Both the position numbers and the translations under genes were made by a program. Source: Lateolabrax maculatus (taxonomy: Eukaryota; Chordata; Actinopteri; Acropomatiformes; Lateolabracidae). Taken from it: a stretch of 64,000 nt of DNA. Under the pieces are notes generated by a model. The model searched no databases. It saw nothing but the letters and a program-made list of their open reading frames with translations, and had not been told where the DNA came from. The stretch covers positions 13,198,501 through 13,262,500 of the forward strand of contig CM062204.1 in assembly GCA_031216445.1 (NCBI GenBank). The letters run 5' to 3'. This document shows, in pieces, positions 15,001 to 27,964 of the stretch. How positions within the stretch are numbered: the stretch's first letter is position 1; each line of letters begins with the position of its first letter.

Positions 15001-16255
15001 GAATGTCACATCAATATTGTTCCTACCTTTGTGGAACACTGACACTTTCATTCGGACAATAAAACTCGGGGCGGGGGGCAGTTATCTTGAGGGGTGACTG
15101 TTAATCATATGTACCGATCTGTATGCATGTTGGACATGGGGACATTCTTTTATGTGAGTTAATTTATTATGCTACTAAACACACTTAATTTAAAACATGT
15201 CAACAAATGACATAGCAATATTTCTTAGCAACATACATATAGTTTTAAAGGATATCTGTAGAAATGCATCAAATGGGTTTTAATATTTCCAAAATCCAAT
15301 AAACTTCTTCAGAGATACTGTTTTCCTACATTTTAATGTTTGTGCATTAAGTGCTTCACAGGGGCAGTTCTTGTTATGTATTACTTGTGCTCCCTGTTTT
15401 GACAACAGTTTCAGGTTGCACTGACTCACCCAAACATTCCTTGAACTGTAATGTACAGATTGACTGCATGTCTCTAAATACTAAAATTCAAGGACTATTT
15501 CACCTGTGAAACTGCTGGCTCTGGTCTAATCTAGATGGAAATCTCATACCTTGGTATCCGAGAAGATTGAACTCCATGGTGCTGTTTCTATTTTTTTATA
15601 GTAAAGTTCTCTACAGGCAGAAGAAAAATCTGGTTTGCTCCATTTTTGGGATTTTCCACTGATTGAAAGTCTGCAATCACATTTGACAGATGTGACTTTA
15701 TGCTGATATTTTGTTCTCATCAGGTTTCAGACCCTTATGATTCGCCTCTTTTTCATTATCTGTACAGTACCAAAAATAAAAAAAGGACAAATAAGAATGG
15801 GATGAATTAAACTTTCATCTATAGCTCTTGATTGATAAATTACATTTGCCATATTTGTGCACTCAAACAGAGAACACCTAGCATGTAATTGAACTGAACT
15901 GAACTCTTTTTGATTTAGTAGAGCCATTTTTGAAGTAGCTAAAGGGCATTGGAGTTTCCTTTCATTATACATCTTGCATTATCATCGGTGATTTTGTGTA
16001 GAAAAACATAGTGCTACCTTCAGGTGTGTTCATTGTATTTTAGTTTTGTAATTGAGTTTTGTATAGTCTCACTCAATTTGTAAATGCCCAACAACACAGA
16101 ATAGTGTTTAAGGAGTACTGCATCAGCTTTTACAAACTGTGGTGCAAGCTGAGATTTCATCAAAATGCAAAGAAAGCTCATTTTAACTTTTGTGAATCAT
16201 GCTGTCAACAAGACACCAAAGTCAACTTACTATAAATCAACATTTCAAATGACTT
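9081..16255. other. Gene-free stretch
   Basis: No exon with protein-family similarity was found. The stretch is AT-rich with scattered short CA/GT runs (for example near 13.01 kb and 14.05 kb). The open frames, such as those near 10.6 and 13.2 kb, have biased composition and no recognisable domain. Confidence 0.45.
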
Positions 16256-16261
16256 TTGGGT

Positions 16262-16505
16262 AACTTGTATCAGTCGTGTAGACCAACGAGTAGTCCGAGT
16301 AGGACAAAGCATTTTACAAAGTCTCCAATTTTCCCACAAACAAACACTCTGATGGTTGCCATTGAATGTACTTGGCTGCTAGTTGGGAACAATTTGTGGT
16401 TCAGTGTTTTGCTCAAGGACATTTTGAAATTTGGACAGGAGCAGGCACGGATCGAACCTCCAACCATATGATTAAACTCTCCCACCTGAGCCAGAGCTGC
16501 CCCAA
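16262..16505 (-). mobile_element. tRNA-derived SINE (teleost type)
   Basis: Read on the minus strand, the element starts near 16,505 with a tRNA-like head. An A-box-like TGGCTCAGGTGG lies at 16,482-16,493, and a B-box-like GGTTCGATCC lies at 16,449-16,458, matching the RNA polymerase III consensus GWTCRANNC. The body continues through a segment that reads like a lagging-chain motif (TGTCCAAATTTCAAAATG) and ends near 16,262 with a tail containing TGGTCTACACGACTGATACA. This agrees, from memory, with one of the most common teleost tRNA-derived SINEs. The B box is intact but the copy is diverged. An overlapping 71-codon open frame is a by-product, not a gene. Confidence 0.7.
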
Positions 16506-18118
16506 GTGTTTATTTGCCACAATTAATCTTGCTTTTTGAGCAAGCCATGCTCAGAGGAAGCATCATGGCAAGCTCGCTAATACAACCCTGTACCATGTAT
16601 GAGGGGGAACTGCCACCAGGTACTGACTTCATGGACTTCATGGACACTCAAGTGTGGTATTGTTACATGAATATAACAAAAGTCCAACTGTAAGTTTGTG
16701 TTGTATTGATGCTCTTTGTATGTGCCAACGTAAATAAAAGTATGTGTGTGTAAACTATAATGTTTATTCATGTGCACCATATTCCAACATTTGCAGTACA
16801 TTATTCAGCAGGCTGTTGGAAGGTTATGATCATATACTGTATGTATTCATATTATATATTACCAAGTTTACTACGTAAAATACTACAATTATGAAAAACA
16901 ATAGTTCTTCTAAGGTATTTTTCAGGTACTATGTACAATATAAATGTATGTCCTAGTGTGTTTTTTCTAAATATATACCAATAGGGCCTAATTGCTTATA
17001 TATGTGCTGAGTCCTTTTGTTATTTCCTAAAATATCTGAAATGGATTCCAAGCCAACCAGCCAAGCAGAGATATCAGCCTCCGCCTTGATGTTGTCATTA
17101 TTTAGAATCAATTAAGTCAATTTTTTTTGCATTCCTGCCATCTGTATTTCTTAGTTCCTAATATCATAACATATTTAGTCCCCCAAATTTGGCTTGAAAA
17201 TGATCCCATCTGCAATGTGACTTTCCAGAGAATATGTGACACACTGTAACTTATTGCTAATTCTTAAAGAATATAATTCCAAGTGATTTAGATTCTCCCC
17301 TGTGTGCTTGCCGCTACTCTGATCTATCTCAGGTCCAGTGCCATGGCCTATTGAACTCTTAGACAAACAGAATAATGTCATAACATGCCTATCCAAACTG
17401 ACAATCATAATATGATTTGCATTCCACAGCTGCCATAATAACCGAGTCCTTATTTGATACCGTTTACAAAAATCTTAATTCAAGAGAGGGGCAGATACCG
17501 GTTATTTTGGGGGGCACAGGGGGTAACAACAGTTACACTGGGGAGACCAACCAAGTGAGAATGAAACCTCGCAATGGATGGTTAATAGCATTAATTAAGC
17601 ATCGACAAAGTGTGATAAATGCATCCACTTCCGCACTGTTAGAACAAAGCAGTGAATGCAACTACTTTCTGACAACAGAACTTTTGAATTGCAAAGAGGG
17701 TGAGAGGCATAGATCCTTAGAACAGATCATTTTTTGATCTTGAAGCAAAATGGCTTAAATTTAAAACAAAAATTATATCATGTTAGGATGCCCACATCAT
17801 TGTCATAAATAATGCTAAAATCCAGTGCAATTAAAATTAAAAAATGTGTTAATGTGCATTATGTTTCTATGTTTGTTTGAAATCACAAACATGCTGGTCA
17901 ATTGTCTTCCTTCCTACAAATTTGGCAAACCAAGAAGCAGTATGAGAAACTTCTGACCATTTGACCTTTTCAGACATTCGAGCATTTGAACAGTCATGTA
18001 TGAAGTGATATCAAAGCATGACATGACTTGTGGCCAACTGAATCCCAGCACTCTGCTGAGGACTGATAAGATGGCACGCAGTCAAAGTCTAGGGCAGATT
18101 ACCATATTGAGAGGCTGA

Positions 18119-18182
18119 GGGGAGAGAGAGAGAGAGTGAGAAAGAATGTGTTTATGTGTGTGTTTGTGTGTGTGTGTGTGTA
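18119..18182. repeat. Composite (GA)n / (GT)n microsatellite
   Basis: A short GA run at about 18,121-18,136 is followed, after an interrupted stretch, by a GT run ending near 18,181. Confidence 0.85.
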
Positions 18183-20126
18183 AATGTGAAAATATCTGGT
18201 TTAGCACCATAACAAATGGGACCCAAAATATGAATAGGCAACAGAATCCCCGACCTTCTTTTACTCTAACAACATTGATGACAGACTTTTTGACCAAGGA
18301 CTTAAGGATGGAATAGCTTATTCAGAAAGATATAGGAGGCAGAGAATGTTTTTCTACTGTAGACATACGGCACATTATCACACAAAATACCAGCCATTTT
18401 TGCAGCTGAAGGGGGTTGTGTATGCTACAGACTTTCGTTTTGCGTTCACTCAGAAACGAAGATAACAAAAAGTTTTAACTACAAGTGGGGGGACTGCCCC
18501 TTTCTTGTCATTGCTGCAGCAGTACAGCATCATGGAATACATGGCAATATGACAAATAACACACAGGGCAAATACTGCAAATTTTCATCACATGGGAATT
18601 AATTTATACAGGCTAGTGTGTTGCCTTACCATAAGCCCATTTGTAAAATATGCTGAGTGAACAAAGCTGCCTTACATGAGCATTTCAACAATGTGTGTAA
18701 GTCAGTCAATCACATGTACTACGCTAGGCAGAACAGAAAAATCAAATACCTCCAGAGTGCACAAACTAGTGTTCTGGCTCTCAGTATAATGGATATTAAA
18801 TCAAACAATGATGATAAGATTAAAGTGCTGACTTTAATCTGCAATATTTGTGTAACAGTGTAGGACTTTTCTTCAAATATTCCCCCAGTTTGAGAGGCTC
18901 ACAATGTATAGACCTTGAGATCCAGTCCAGGAATCGGTGACAAGGGGCAACTCGGCGGAGTCCAACACCCTCTGAAAACGGGACATGTGACTTGCATCTT
19001 TGAGCAGAGAATACGGACACAGCTCTCACTTTGGTTATACAGGCTGTATACTGTTTAGGATCACTGTCCAGGTGCACTGTTCTAAAATCTGACTATAAAT
19101 AAAAGGGACTACTGGTCCTAAACAATTAAAAAAAACTGTTATTGCAAGTTTAAGTCAGTCAGTGTTTCTTTTAAATTAGCTGAATAAATAAATTCTTTAA
19201 TATAATCACTCAAGAGTAGAAAGAAATATGAAATGCTCTAATAGAGAACATTACTATTTGTGACCTTTAACTACAATTCGTCCCATGTATCATTATCTGG
19301 ACCATCCATGTTTTTGACAGGCTCATGCTCTGCACCATCTCAAAATCTCTCCTGTATGGTGTGGCCTAAAGTTGGCTCTGCATGACTGCAGATTTAGCCT
19401 TCTCATAAGGAGGAGCAGGTGGGCTGGATGGGGTTGTAGCTTTTTTTTTTATAAATCCAATAATGAGGATGTGCTCTGACAGCTGGGCAGACTCACTGTG
19501 ACTAGAAACAGAAGTGCTGCTACCCACAGCCAGAGCACTGACTCCATATTAGACCTATTTCGCTAATATATCTTGTGTGCTTTTAGTCAAACTAGCGCAG
19601 TGGTTGGCTTGATGGACAAACTGCTTCTTCTTTTCCCAGAATGAAATCTTGACAATTATTGGATGTATCAGCATGGAACAGTCCCAAAATAATGAATCCA
19701 AATCTTATCGAATACCATCAACAGGTAAAAGTTTGACTCTTCCCACAGATCAGTTCATGGGACGATATGAAGCAAATTCTTGCCTCAGACTCAGCTGTAT
19801 TAATTGCAAACCCTACTCTATAGCGACCATTCATTTCAATGCACAGCTGAGTATAAAGCTGTCAAAGTACTGATAAAGGCGAGCCAAGTCAGACCAGCGA
19901 AGTATCTATAGAAATGATGTACATGTTGGACAACAGCGCACCTTACCAGATTTACATCCAGTGGCAACTCTCAGTACCAACGCAGTGCCAGAAGTATTGT
20001 GGCGTACATGCTGCACGGCAAAATGTAATGAGGTAAGTGAGTGGTCATGTGCCATGTCCGACTCTCATGCACCATTAACCATAGTTCATTTGCCATAACC
20101 TTAACCATAAGGGACCTGAGGTATGA

Positions 20127-20147
20127 CCCCCCCCCCCCCCCCCCCCC
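20127..20147. repeat. 21-base C homopolymer
   Basis: An uninterrupted run of 21 C on the plus strand, that is 21 G on the minus strand, which could support a G-quadruplex. It is the longest C/G homopolymer I noticed in the window. Confidence 0.9.
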
Positions 20148-21105
20148 ATCCGCCCCTTGGTGGTTCTCAATTTTACACTTGCTGCACTCATTTTTAGGAT
20201 CTAAGAATAGCAAAATTGTCTCCATTTTCATCCATCCAGCAATTTTGTTTTCTGGTGTGTAATCAGCATGACAGCCTTCTTGGGTGAGGCTCTAATGCTT
20301 TTTGAACTGCCTGGACACATATCCTCCAGCATGTATCTTCAGCATGGTTTTAAACGTTTGTATTATTATCAGCACTCAAAATAATAAGACTATATCAAGA
20401 CCAACAAATGGTAAGAGGTGACAGTTTTGTGAGACACCCTCAGTTGTAATTACGGACATTAGTGCATTTTTTTGCTTCTTGGCTGCTTTGTGCAATGATC
20501 ATCCAGGGAATTTTCACCAAAGGTTTGTCTTCAACTACAAAATCTGCGGTGAATTTGCAAAAAAAACTGTATTGTGTGCACTCAGGAAAAATCAGCATAA
20601 TGCATGCAAAATTAGTCCAGTCTCAGCAGAAACTATACTGTTGTCTTATCATATTAGATCAACATAGCTGCCAGAATATCTTTGATTGCTTTTCACCATT
20701 ACTTCATCATACAGGGAAATAGAGCTGTCACGGCACACTGTGTTTCTACAGACAAAGCGTTCATTTTGCATCCTCGGCTGATCTTTTCCCATGCAGGGCT
20801 AGTTAGTCCCCTCTGTGACTCTGCCTCTTGACCTTTCCTCTCCTCCAGGCTACCGGGTGGTTTGTACAGGCCTGTCCTTCTATTTAAACTATGCACACAA
20901 AGGCCTGCGGATGGCAGCTGCAGTGTCAGTGGGAGATTTAACTTTGACTGAAGGTACTCTGTACTGAAGGTGCCAGGTGACTGCTGACATGATCTGACTG
21001 ACCCTGCTTTGTCTTGTCTTTGCAGGGTGAAAGATGAAGGTTGTTGTTTTTTTGTTTTTTCTTTGGTTGTATTTTATGTTTCCATGAGGGCATAATACGA
21101 GCATA

Positions 21106-21163
21106 AGACGTCATCACGCGCGTGGATACGAAAGTGAGTCACTCAACACCTGTTATATAAATA
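21106..21163 (+). promoter_or_regulatory. adra1d: Candidate adra1d core promoter: CRE-like site plus TATA box
   Basis: A TATA-like TATATAAATA lies at 21,154-21,163. About 40 bases upstream, 21,106-21,113 reads AGACGTCA, seven of eight positions of the cAMP response element TGACGTCA. The spacing suits a TATA promoter with transcription starting near 21,185-21,195, giving a 5' leader of roughly 560 bases before the ADRA1D start codon. No cap site can be proved from sequence; a second, dispersed start within the CpG-rich region nearer the ATG is an alternative. Confidence 0.4.
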
Positions 21164-21589
21164 CGAAAAGTTGCAACGGCCTCAACTTGTGCGTGCAGAA
21201 CTCGTGACTAGTTGTAAAGTAACGCTCTCTTGTGGAGACCGTGAACGCAGCAGTAAAGATGTGACGTGTGGGTGGAGCTGGAGGTTCAGACCTGCTCTAC
21301 CAGCTCTGACTCTGCGATCACTCACAGAGGATGCCACCAGCGGGAAACTCTCGCATGGAAGAGGTCCGTGGAAATGCAGTTCAATGTGGGCCTATTTTTT
21401 ATTTATTTTTTTTGTTTGTTTGTTATTTTCGGTCCTATCTAGATTTTTACTTCCTCCAGAATCAAAACCTCAATTGTTTTCTTTTTTTTCTTTTTTTTTT
21501 TTAAAAAAAAATGAAAATTCTAGGTTTGCAACAGTCGCTCCCCAATCACGCCCGCATCCGCCCTGGTGTATGGGCTTTTCCTTGTTGCT

Positions 21590-22700
21590 TTTATTTTAAT
21601 TTTAATACCCCCAAGTTTTCGACGGCGGGGACGCCCGCCTGAACGCGCCGCCCGGGGAGGAGAGACTGTTATGGGACTGAAGCACGATGGCAGACCGCTC
21701 TCCGTGGGAAAACTAGCTCCAAAAGTTCTCTTTATGGCGCTTCAGGATGACGGACTCTAACTCGAGCGACGGCAGCGGCCGGGGGGCCCACTCCGCCGAG
21801 GCTTTCAATGGCTCCCTCCCGGACCCAGGAGCCCCGAACGGCAGCGCCGCCGCCGCCGCCGCGTGCAGGAGCTTCACCCTGGACCCGCAGGTCGTCGGGG
21901 TCGGCGTCTTTCTCTCCGTCTTCATCCTGGTGGCCATCGTCGGCAACATCCTGGTCATCCTCTCCGTGGCGTGCAACAGGCACCTGCAGACCGTCACCAA
22001 CTTCTTCATCGTCAACCTGGCCATGGCCGACCTGCTGCTGAGCGTCATCGTGCTGCCCTTCTCGGCGTCCCTGGAGGTGCTGGGCTGCTGGGCGTTCGGC
22101 CGCGTCTTCTGCAACATCTGGGCGGCGGTGGACGTGCTCTGCTGCACCGCCTCCATCCTCAGCCTCTGCGTCATCTCCGTGGACCGCTACGTCGGCGTCA
22201 AGCACTGCCTCAGGTACCCGAGCATCATGACGGAGGGCAAGGCGGTGGGCATCCTGGCGCTGGTCTGGGTGCTGTCCACGGTCATCTCCGTGGGCCCGCT
22301 GCTGGGCTGGAAGGAGCCGCCGCCCGCCGACGACCGCGTCTGCAGCATCACCGAGGAGCCCGGCTACGCGCTCTTCTCGTCGCTCTTCTCCTTCTACCTG
22401 CCGCTGCTCGTCGTCCTCGTCATGTACTTCAGGGTCTACGTGGTGGCCCGCAGGACCACGCGCAGCCTGGAGGCGGGCGTCAAGCGGGAGCGGGACAAGT
22501 CGACGGAGGTGGTGCTCCGCATCCACTGCCGCGGCGCGCCGGGGGGCTCCGGCTCCAAGGGCGGCAAGGGCCACCCGCTCCGCGGCTCGCTGTCCGTGCG
22601 GCTGATGAAGTTCTCCAAGGAGAAGAAGGCCGCCAAGACCCTCGCCATCGTCGTGGGGATGTTCATCCTGTGCTGGCTGCCTTTTTTCTTCTTTCTGCCC
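21590..22700. other. adra1d: CpG-rich island over adra1d 5' leader and exon 1
   Basis: Base composition changes sharply to GC-rich with dense CpG from about 21.6 kb to the end of exon 1, then falls back to AT-rich intron. This is the only such island in the window and supports a functional promoter and first exon here. The third codon positions of exon 1 are almost all G or C, unlike exon 2. Confidence 0.75.
21671..21760 (+). CDS. Upstream ORF (29 codons) overlapping the adra1d start
   Basis: An ATG at 21,671 with G at -3 (21,668) and G at +4 (21,674), a strong Kozak context, opens a 29-codon frame that stops at 21,758-21,760. The stop lies 11-13 bases past the first base of the adra1d ATG (21,747), in another frame, so the uORF overlaps the main start. 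A second in-frame ATG lies at 21,734. If the leader begins at the upstream TATA promoter, the uORF should reduce initiation at the receptor ATG unless ribosomes leak past it. Whether the peptide itself matters is unknown. Confidence 0.45.
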   Translation: MGLKHDGRPLSVGKLAPKVLFMALQDDGL

Positions 22701-22704
22701 ATGG
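21747..22704 (+). CDS. adra1d: Alpha-1D adrenergic receptor, exon 1 (TM1-TM6)
   Basis: Gq-coupled plasma-membrane receptor for noradrenaline and adrenaline. Exon 1 encodes residues 1-319 plus one base. The extracellular N-terminus has N-S-S, N-G-S and N-G-S sequons and a six-alanine run (34-39). TM1 begins near residue 50. Class A landmarks are all present: amine-binding Asp3.32 at D129, Cys122-Cys199 disulfide, DRY at 146-148, the catechol-binding serines S211 and S215 in TM5, and CWLP at 309-312 in TM6. The ATG at 21,747 has A at -3 and is the first in this frame. The exon ends at ATG-G before GTATGT at 22,705, the conserved ADRA1 intron position after TM6. Reading past it into the intron gives a non-receptor tail. 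TM and loop sequence resembles ADRA1D more than ADRA1A or 1B. Confidence 0.96.
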
Positions 22705-25700
22705 GTATGTGTTGGAACTCTTTTTTTTTTTTGCGCGCGTTTCTCCGCGCGTCCTTGCGCTTTCTAGGGCGCTTTCCCTCAAATAAGGTGTGCAGGGGGG
22801 GGAAATCTCACAACTTCGTGTGTGCAAATTGCTTTTTCGACTCCTTCGGGTCACCGGCTTGAAATTAGGAATTCAGTCGGCTGATGATGTGGGAAGTGTA
22901 AGTCGTTGGCGGCGGGATGGGGTGTTTTTCTAACGAGCTCGTTTATGTTCCATGTGAGTAATTAATGAACTTGCGTCACTTCGAGTGATTCCACTTCTTC
23001 GGCCCTTCAGCTCCTGAGGTCAGCTCAGATTTCCGTCAACAGCACAGAGCGCTGGCTGCCACAGTGTCACGCCAAAAACTCGCTGCAAAAAAGCTGTGAA
23101 GTGAGATTTTGGGGCTCGACGGGGAGCAGAAAAAGTAACATATGCTGCGCTTCGTTCGCTCTTTATTTAGCAATATGCCAGGAATTGATCAAAACTAAGA
23201 TTGTTAGAATGTCGTAAAAACAAACGTTTGGGGCAGAAAAAGGTCAAAATCTGCAGCGTGGCCATTAATGTGGCTTATTTTCATGCTTGTAATTTTTCTG
23301 GGCGCCTGTTTTTTCAGATGGTTAATCACATTCAGTCATAATAGACTGACATTCTTCAGTAATGAGCTCTCTAAAAACTAAATGCTCCCAGCATCTTGCA
23401 GCATGACAGCTGCCCATTCCAGGCTACCTGTTTTAGTGTCCATAGTAATATATATATATAAAAAAAATACACAAAGACAATGTATTTGTTGGCTAAGGGT
23501 TTTGTTTCATGGTCTACATTTTGAGCCGGGAAAGGTCACAGCATCACTGAAGAATAAAAATGTTGGAGCTAATCTTGAACACAGCTCTAAAACTGAGGAC
23601 AGTGTTGAAAAGATGAGATAGGAAGTTAGGATGAGACACGGAGAAGGAAATAGGCTCTAATCGTTAGATTCATTTGGGATGACCAGTGCATGCTATAAGT
23701 TATTATGGTTGTACGTGAATCAAACTGAATAAATGCAACGTGCATGTAAAGCTGCACTTACAAGCAACAGTATTCTCAACACACACACTAATGGTACCCT
23801 CATGAATTTTAATTGTGCATATATTTCACATAATTGATTGTAAAAGCCATTATGAACAAATGGCCAGTGTCTTATCAGGTACAGCACTCACAGCACTCTC
23901 ACTCTTGCTGCTCCTCCAGATGTATTGAATTGACTTATTAGAGCAAAGCCTGCAGGGAGAAAGAGGGTGCAAGGAATTGAAAAGGGGGCTGCTAATCACT
24001 TTATCCACTCAATGGGAATGAAAAGGGCAAGTTTATTTGTATCCAGAAGATAGATAGATAGAAACTCCATCTTTTCTTGGATTTGAAAATTAGTAGGCAT
24101 TAAAAAAAAAAAAAAAAAAAACACATCTCAATTTTTTCTGCTAATCAATACACATTAACACAATAGGACATTACACACATCCTAATATCACCACAACACA
24201 CATATATGGCCTTGTATTGTATATTGAGGCCAGTATGAAACATGTGTTTTCACATGATTACTACAAACAATGTGTAATAATATAATGTTCATTAACATTA
24301 GCGTATGATGCTAAATGATGATCATACTATATAGCCTGCTCTTAGGAAACGTCATCCAGGATCTCAAGTCTGAAAGCCTCCATGATTCTCAGTGTTGCAC
24401 TGTGCTAAAAATCTGTATTCAAAGGAGAAAACAAAAGGGAGCTCGGCCAAAATAAATAATTATCTTAGAGAAATAGGTCTGATGATATCTTAAGTTGTTG
24501 TTTTGAATTTATGATTCCTGGCAGATGGTAGATAACTGTAATTTGCATGATTAAAAAAGACAGCCCATCAAGAACACCGTTATCATCTTAACTACCGTCT
24601 GCCCTGCAGAATCCCTCAAGACATGATGTTCTGCACCTTGACCCCGAACTTTAACCTCCCCGGAGGAAGTAGTTTAAAACATGAAGTCAAAGGATCAATA
24701 AAGTGTTTCATTGTTGTTTTTTATGGATCCATCCCTATGGGAGGTTGCTGTGAGTGTGGAACAGTTACAACCCACAATTCCTAGGTCTGCTTACCCATAC
24801 TTGGTCCGTCAGACAGATTGATGCTGGTACGTTCATCATTGATGAGCAACCTTTTGCTGAAAGGCAGACATGTACTTTTAGCACCTCTAGTGCCAATTAG
24901 CCACTTTTTCTGTGATGATGCAAATCTAGACGGAGTAGTCTGACTCATCTCAAACTCCAGCGAGAGTGCCCAAACACCATTTGCTTATATTAGTGCACCA
25001 GACTCATGAATACTATTTTTCTTATAGACAGAAACTGATGGAATAAAGACAAATAGCATTTCAGAATTACCTTTGAATGCTGTCTGTACACAAAGTACAA
25101 CCATATCACACAGGGAGAATAGAGTTAGCTTTTTAGTGTGAATTATCCAACACTGTTATAATTGGCTGGTTTTCCTGTGCCTAACATAAATCAAACCAGT
25201 TTAAAGGCACACAGTCATACATGCTTCAAGCTACCAATTATTACTTTTTACAATAAACTTTCTTTGTTTTAAAGGTATATTGTGCTTTCTATACTTAGGG
25301 ATATTGAAACAATACACTTGGTCTAATGGGGTTGACATTGTTTTGCAGTAAATGTAGAGAATCAGTGTCCATAAGAGAGATTAATATCATAATGAATTCT
25401 AATTGCAGTTATGCTGGGATGGATTGAAATCTTTACCTTATGTATTATGTGGTCACCCACCTATACACTTTACATTTGTGTTATATACTTATACTTGTTA
25501 ATCAAGAACTCAGGTCTTTCTTTCTTTAAAGGATAAACCTGGTGATGTTGTATATTCTTCAACAAATCACATGAAAAGACGAAAAACAACAATTAATTGA
25601 TATGATTAACAAGTACTGTAGCCTGTGTAGCCACAGCCTGATATACCTTATTTTGGTGTGTCAGAGACCTCCATTGTTGTCGAAAAACTATTAAAAACAC

Positions 25701-27964
25701 ATCAATGAGCCACACCGTTGCATCGGGTGACATGTTTCTTTATTATAATGAACATGGGCATTGTTGATCCCACATACATTGTCCTGCTGCTGTAAATACA
25801 AACACAGAAAATTTGCAGCTGAAATTAGTCCCCAACAAATACACAGTTTACTCCTGTTGGAGTAATTTAAGCTAGAAACTAAATTATTTAATATATATTC
25901 ATGATCAGTTTTGAAAGATTCAGTTTCTGTTAATATCAGTGGTAGTACAATATGTAATTTGTCATGTTATGACAATATGTCATATGTTAAGGGTGAGTTT
26001 TATGTTAAGGGTGAGTTTTAAAACCCCCTGCATCAAATGTTGACCTACACACAGAACATTAAATGTCAAGGAGATAATTCCCTAAGCTCTGTAACTGATG
26101 GACTGATCAGGATTCTGTGTGCTCACACGAAAGAGCTGTCACTAAATTTTGCCTGAGAAATTGGACGGGTCCCCAGGCTCCTCGACAGGCTTCAATGGCT
26201 GTTCAAAGCATTAATTTGTTGCTTGGCTTTATGATTTGTATTACTATATGATATGAGCAATGTGAACTTTAAAAGAAAATCACATCCTCAGAAAAAGATT
26301 TAAAATGGAGATCAGACTTAAAAAAGACCGTAATCTCAAAGGCAATAAAACAAAAAGACCCTGAAAAGATATTACCTGTTGTCATGGTGTCATGATAGTG
26401 CGTCAGAGTGGTGAATCACTTGCTGTCTGCCTTTAAGGTGATGTCATTTCAGTGAGAAGAATCAATGGAGGACATCACTTCCTTTAAGCATTTTATTCAG
26501 CTTAATCTTTAACCGTGTGGAGTCAGAACTGGTTTACAGATGATTCTTTTAACAGAAATAAAAGCAAAGTAAGAGCCAGGTTGCAGAGTGTACACACAAA
26601 ATAACGTACATGCTCCAGGAAAAGTAAATTATTCGGTTTTTGTCTGAATAATGGCACATGCTTGTTGTTTGCATTTGTTAGCAAGTGTATAGTACCATTA
26701 CTATGAAAATCACATGCAAGCCATTTAATATATTTCTGAATAAAAATTAAAATGGACTTTTGGGCCGAGGGAGTTCAGACCTGACATTAGCATTGTGATA
26801 TGTTGCCTGTGTGGCCAGGGTCAAAATTGTGTTAAAACCAAGCCTTGGGAGACAATTCTGTAATGTTATATGTAAGTTAAAAGGTCTCAATCGGTTTTGT
26901 TTTCGATTTTTGTAATACCCTCATGTAATTAATGTTCTAGGAAAAATGTTTTCCGTTAAATTTTAATGCTCCATCATCCTAAAGAAAGCTGATAAGGGGA
27001 ATATTTAAAGTTGTCAATGGCAGGATTTTCCATCAAACCTACACTAAAGACAAAGACAGGGTTTGAAAAAACCAAGCATTACATACAGAATGAGGTCCTG
27101 CTTCACTGAGCGTGTGCTGACTAAAGCAGGTTAACACCTCACAGGACAAGGTGTATAGTCTACCTTATCCTTTCAGTGAAAGCATACACCATGGGAACAA
27201 ATGTAATTCGCTTTATGAAGTTAGCAGTCTGGTTAATATAGGACAAATGTGCATCATATAAATTCATTCACAAAATAATTTAAGTACATAGCACTAATAA
27301 GAAAACATCTTAACATCACATATTCTACCCAAACAAAAGCATTATAGAAAGAGTTGTGAGCATTGGGGATTGTGGTCAAAGCATGTTCTATAAATATCTG
27401 CCCCATTAATAAAAGTCCACAAAATGTCAGTTCCTTCTCTGTTCCTATTAATAAACACAACCAAACAGCTACTGCTGGACAATAAATCATTCCAAAAGTA
27501 ATGCTGTGAATACTCTGTCAGAGGGGTGAAAAATGTATATACGTAGCAAAATAGCACAACACAGCGTACTTTCATGAATTGTTTGGAGGGTATAGGTCAA
27601 ACAGCAGAAGAGCAGATCCAGGATCACTTATATCTTATGTTGCTCTTAAAAAAACAGAAACCATAAAAACATTTAGTAATTGGTAGCAAAATTCAAAACA
27701 AACTATTGGTTAAATATAATAGATACGTTCTAAATTATTCCAATTAATTACCAATAAAATATTTCAACCCATTTTAAGGGCAAAATGGCACACAGCACAA
27801 CATCCCATTGCCAAAAATCATGATCTTATAATAAGCATTTAGTTTATATAAAAGTAGATATAGTTGAACATAGAAATTATCATACTGCATTTTGCTTCAA
27901 CTGTTCTGGATTAAAACAGTGGAGTTTACTCACAAATCTTTCTGATGGCTCCATCTCCTTTTAG
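22705..27964 (+). other. adra1d: adra1d intron 1 (phase 1, 5,260 bp)
   Basis: The donor GTATGT (22,705-22,710) and acceptor TTTTAG (ending 27,964) rejoin G to GT, restoring Gly320 followed by Ser321. The intron holds an A homopolymer near 24,102-24,121, a short TAGA run near 24.05 kb, a dispersed repeat copy at 25,527-25,890, and a tandem pair of an 18-base unit (TTATGTTAAGGGTGAGTT type) near 25.98-26.02 kb. I see no nested gene. Confidence 0.9.
25527..25890. repeat. Dispersed repeat, copy 2, inside adra1d intron
   Basis: Counterpart of 8,742-9,080, with the same landmarks in the same order. This copy has extra sequence between the ATCAATGAGCCACACC and CCCACATAC blocks, including a TTTCTTTATTATAATG stretch. 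Both copies lie in the same orientation. Confidence 0.6.

Larger units (their letters stand above)
16506..21090. other. Gene-free stretch upstream of adra1d
   Basis: No coding exon is supported. The stretch contains a GA/GT composite tract (18,119-18,182) and a 21-base C run (20,127-20,147). The last part, 20.8-21.1 kb, is the proximal upstream region of adra1d and may contain regulatory sequence, but I can point to specific sites only from 21,106 onward. Confidence 0.45.

Noticed and set aside
16256..16485. 71-codon open frames at 16.26-16.49 kb
   Set aside because: They lie wholly inside the SINE.
21171..21599. 142-codon frame upstream of adra1d
   Set aside because: It begins at a non-ATG codon within the predicted leader, contains poly-F/K runs from homopolymers, and has no family similarity.
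22705..22862. adra1d exon 1 reading on to 22,862 as a truncated receptor
   Set aside because: The added tail has no receptor similarity, and the donor and acceptor restore TM7 exactly.
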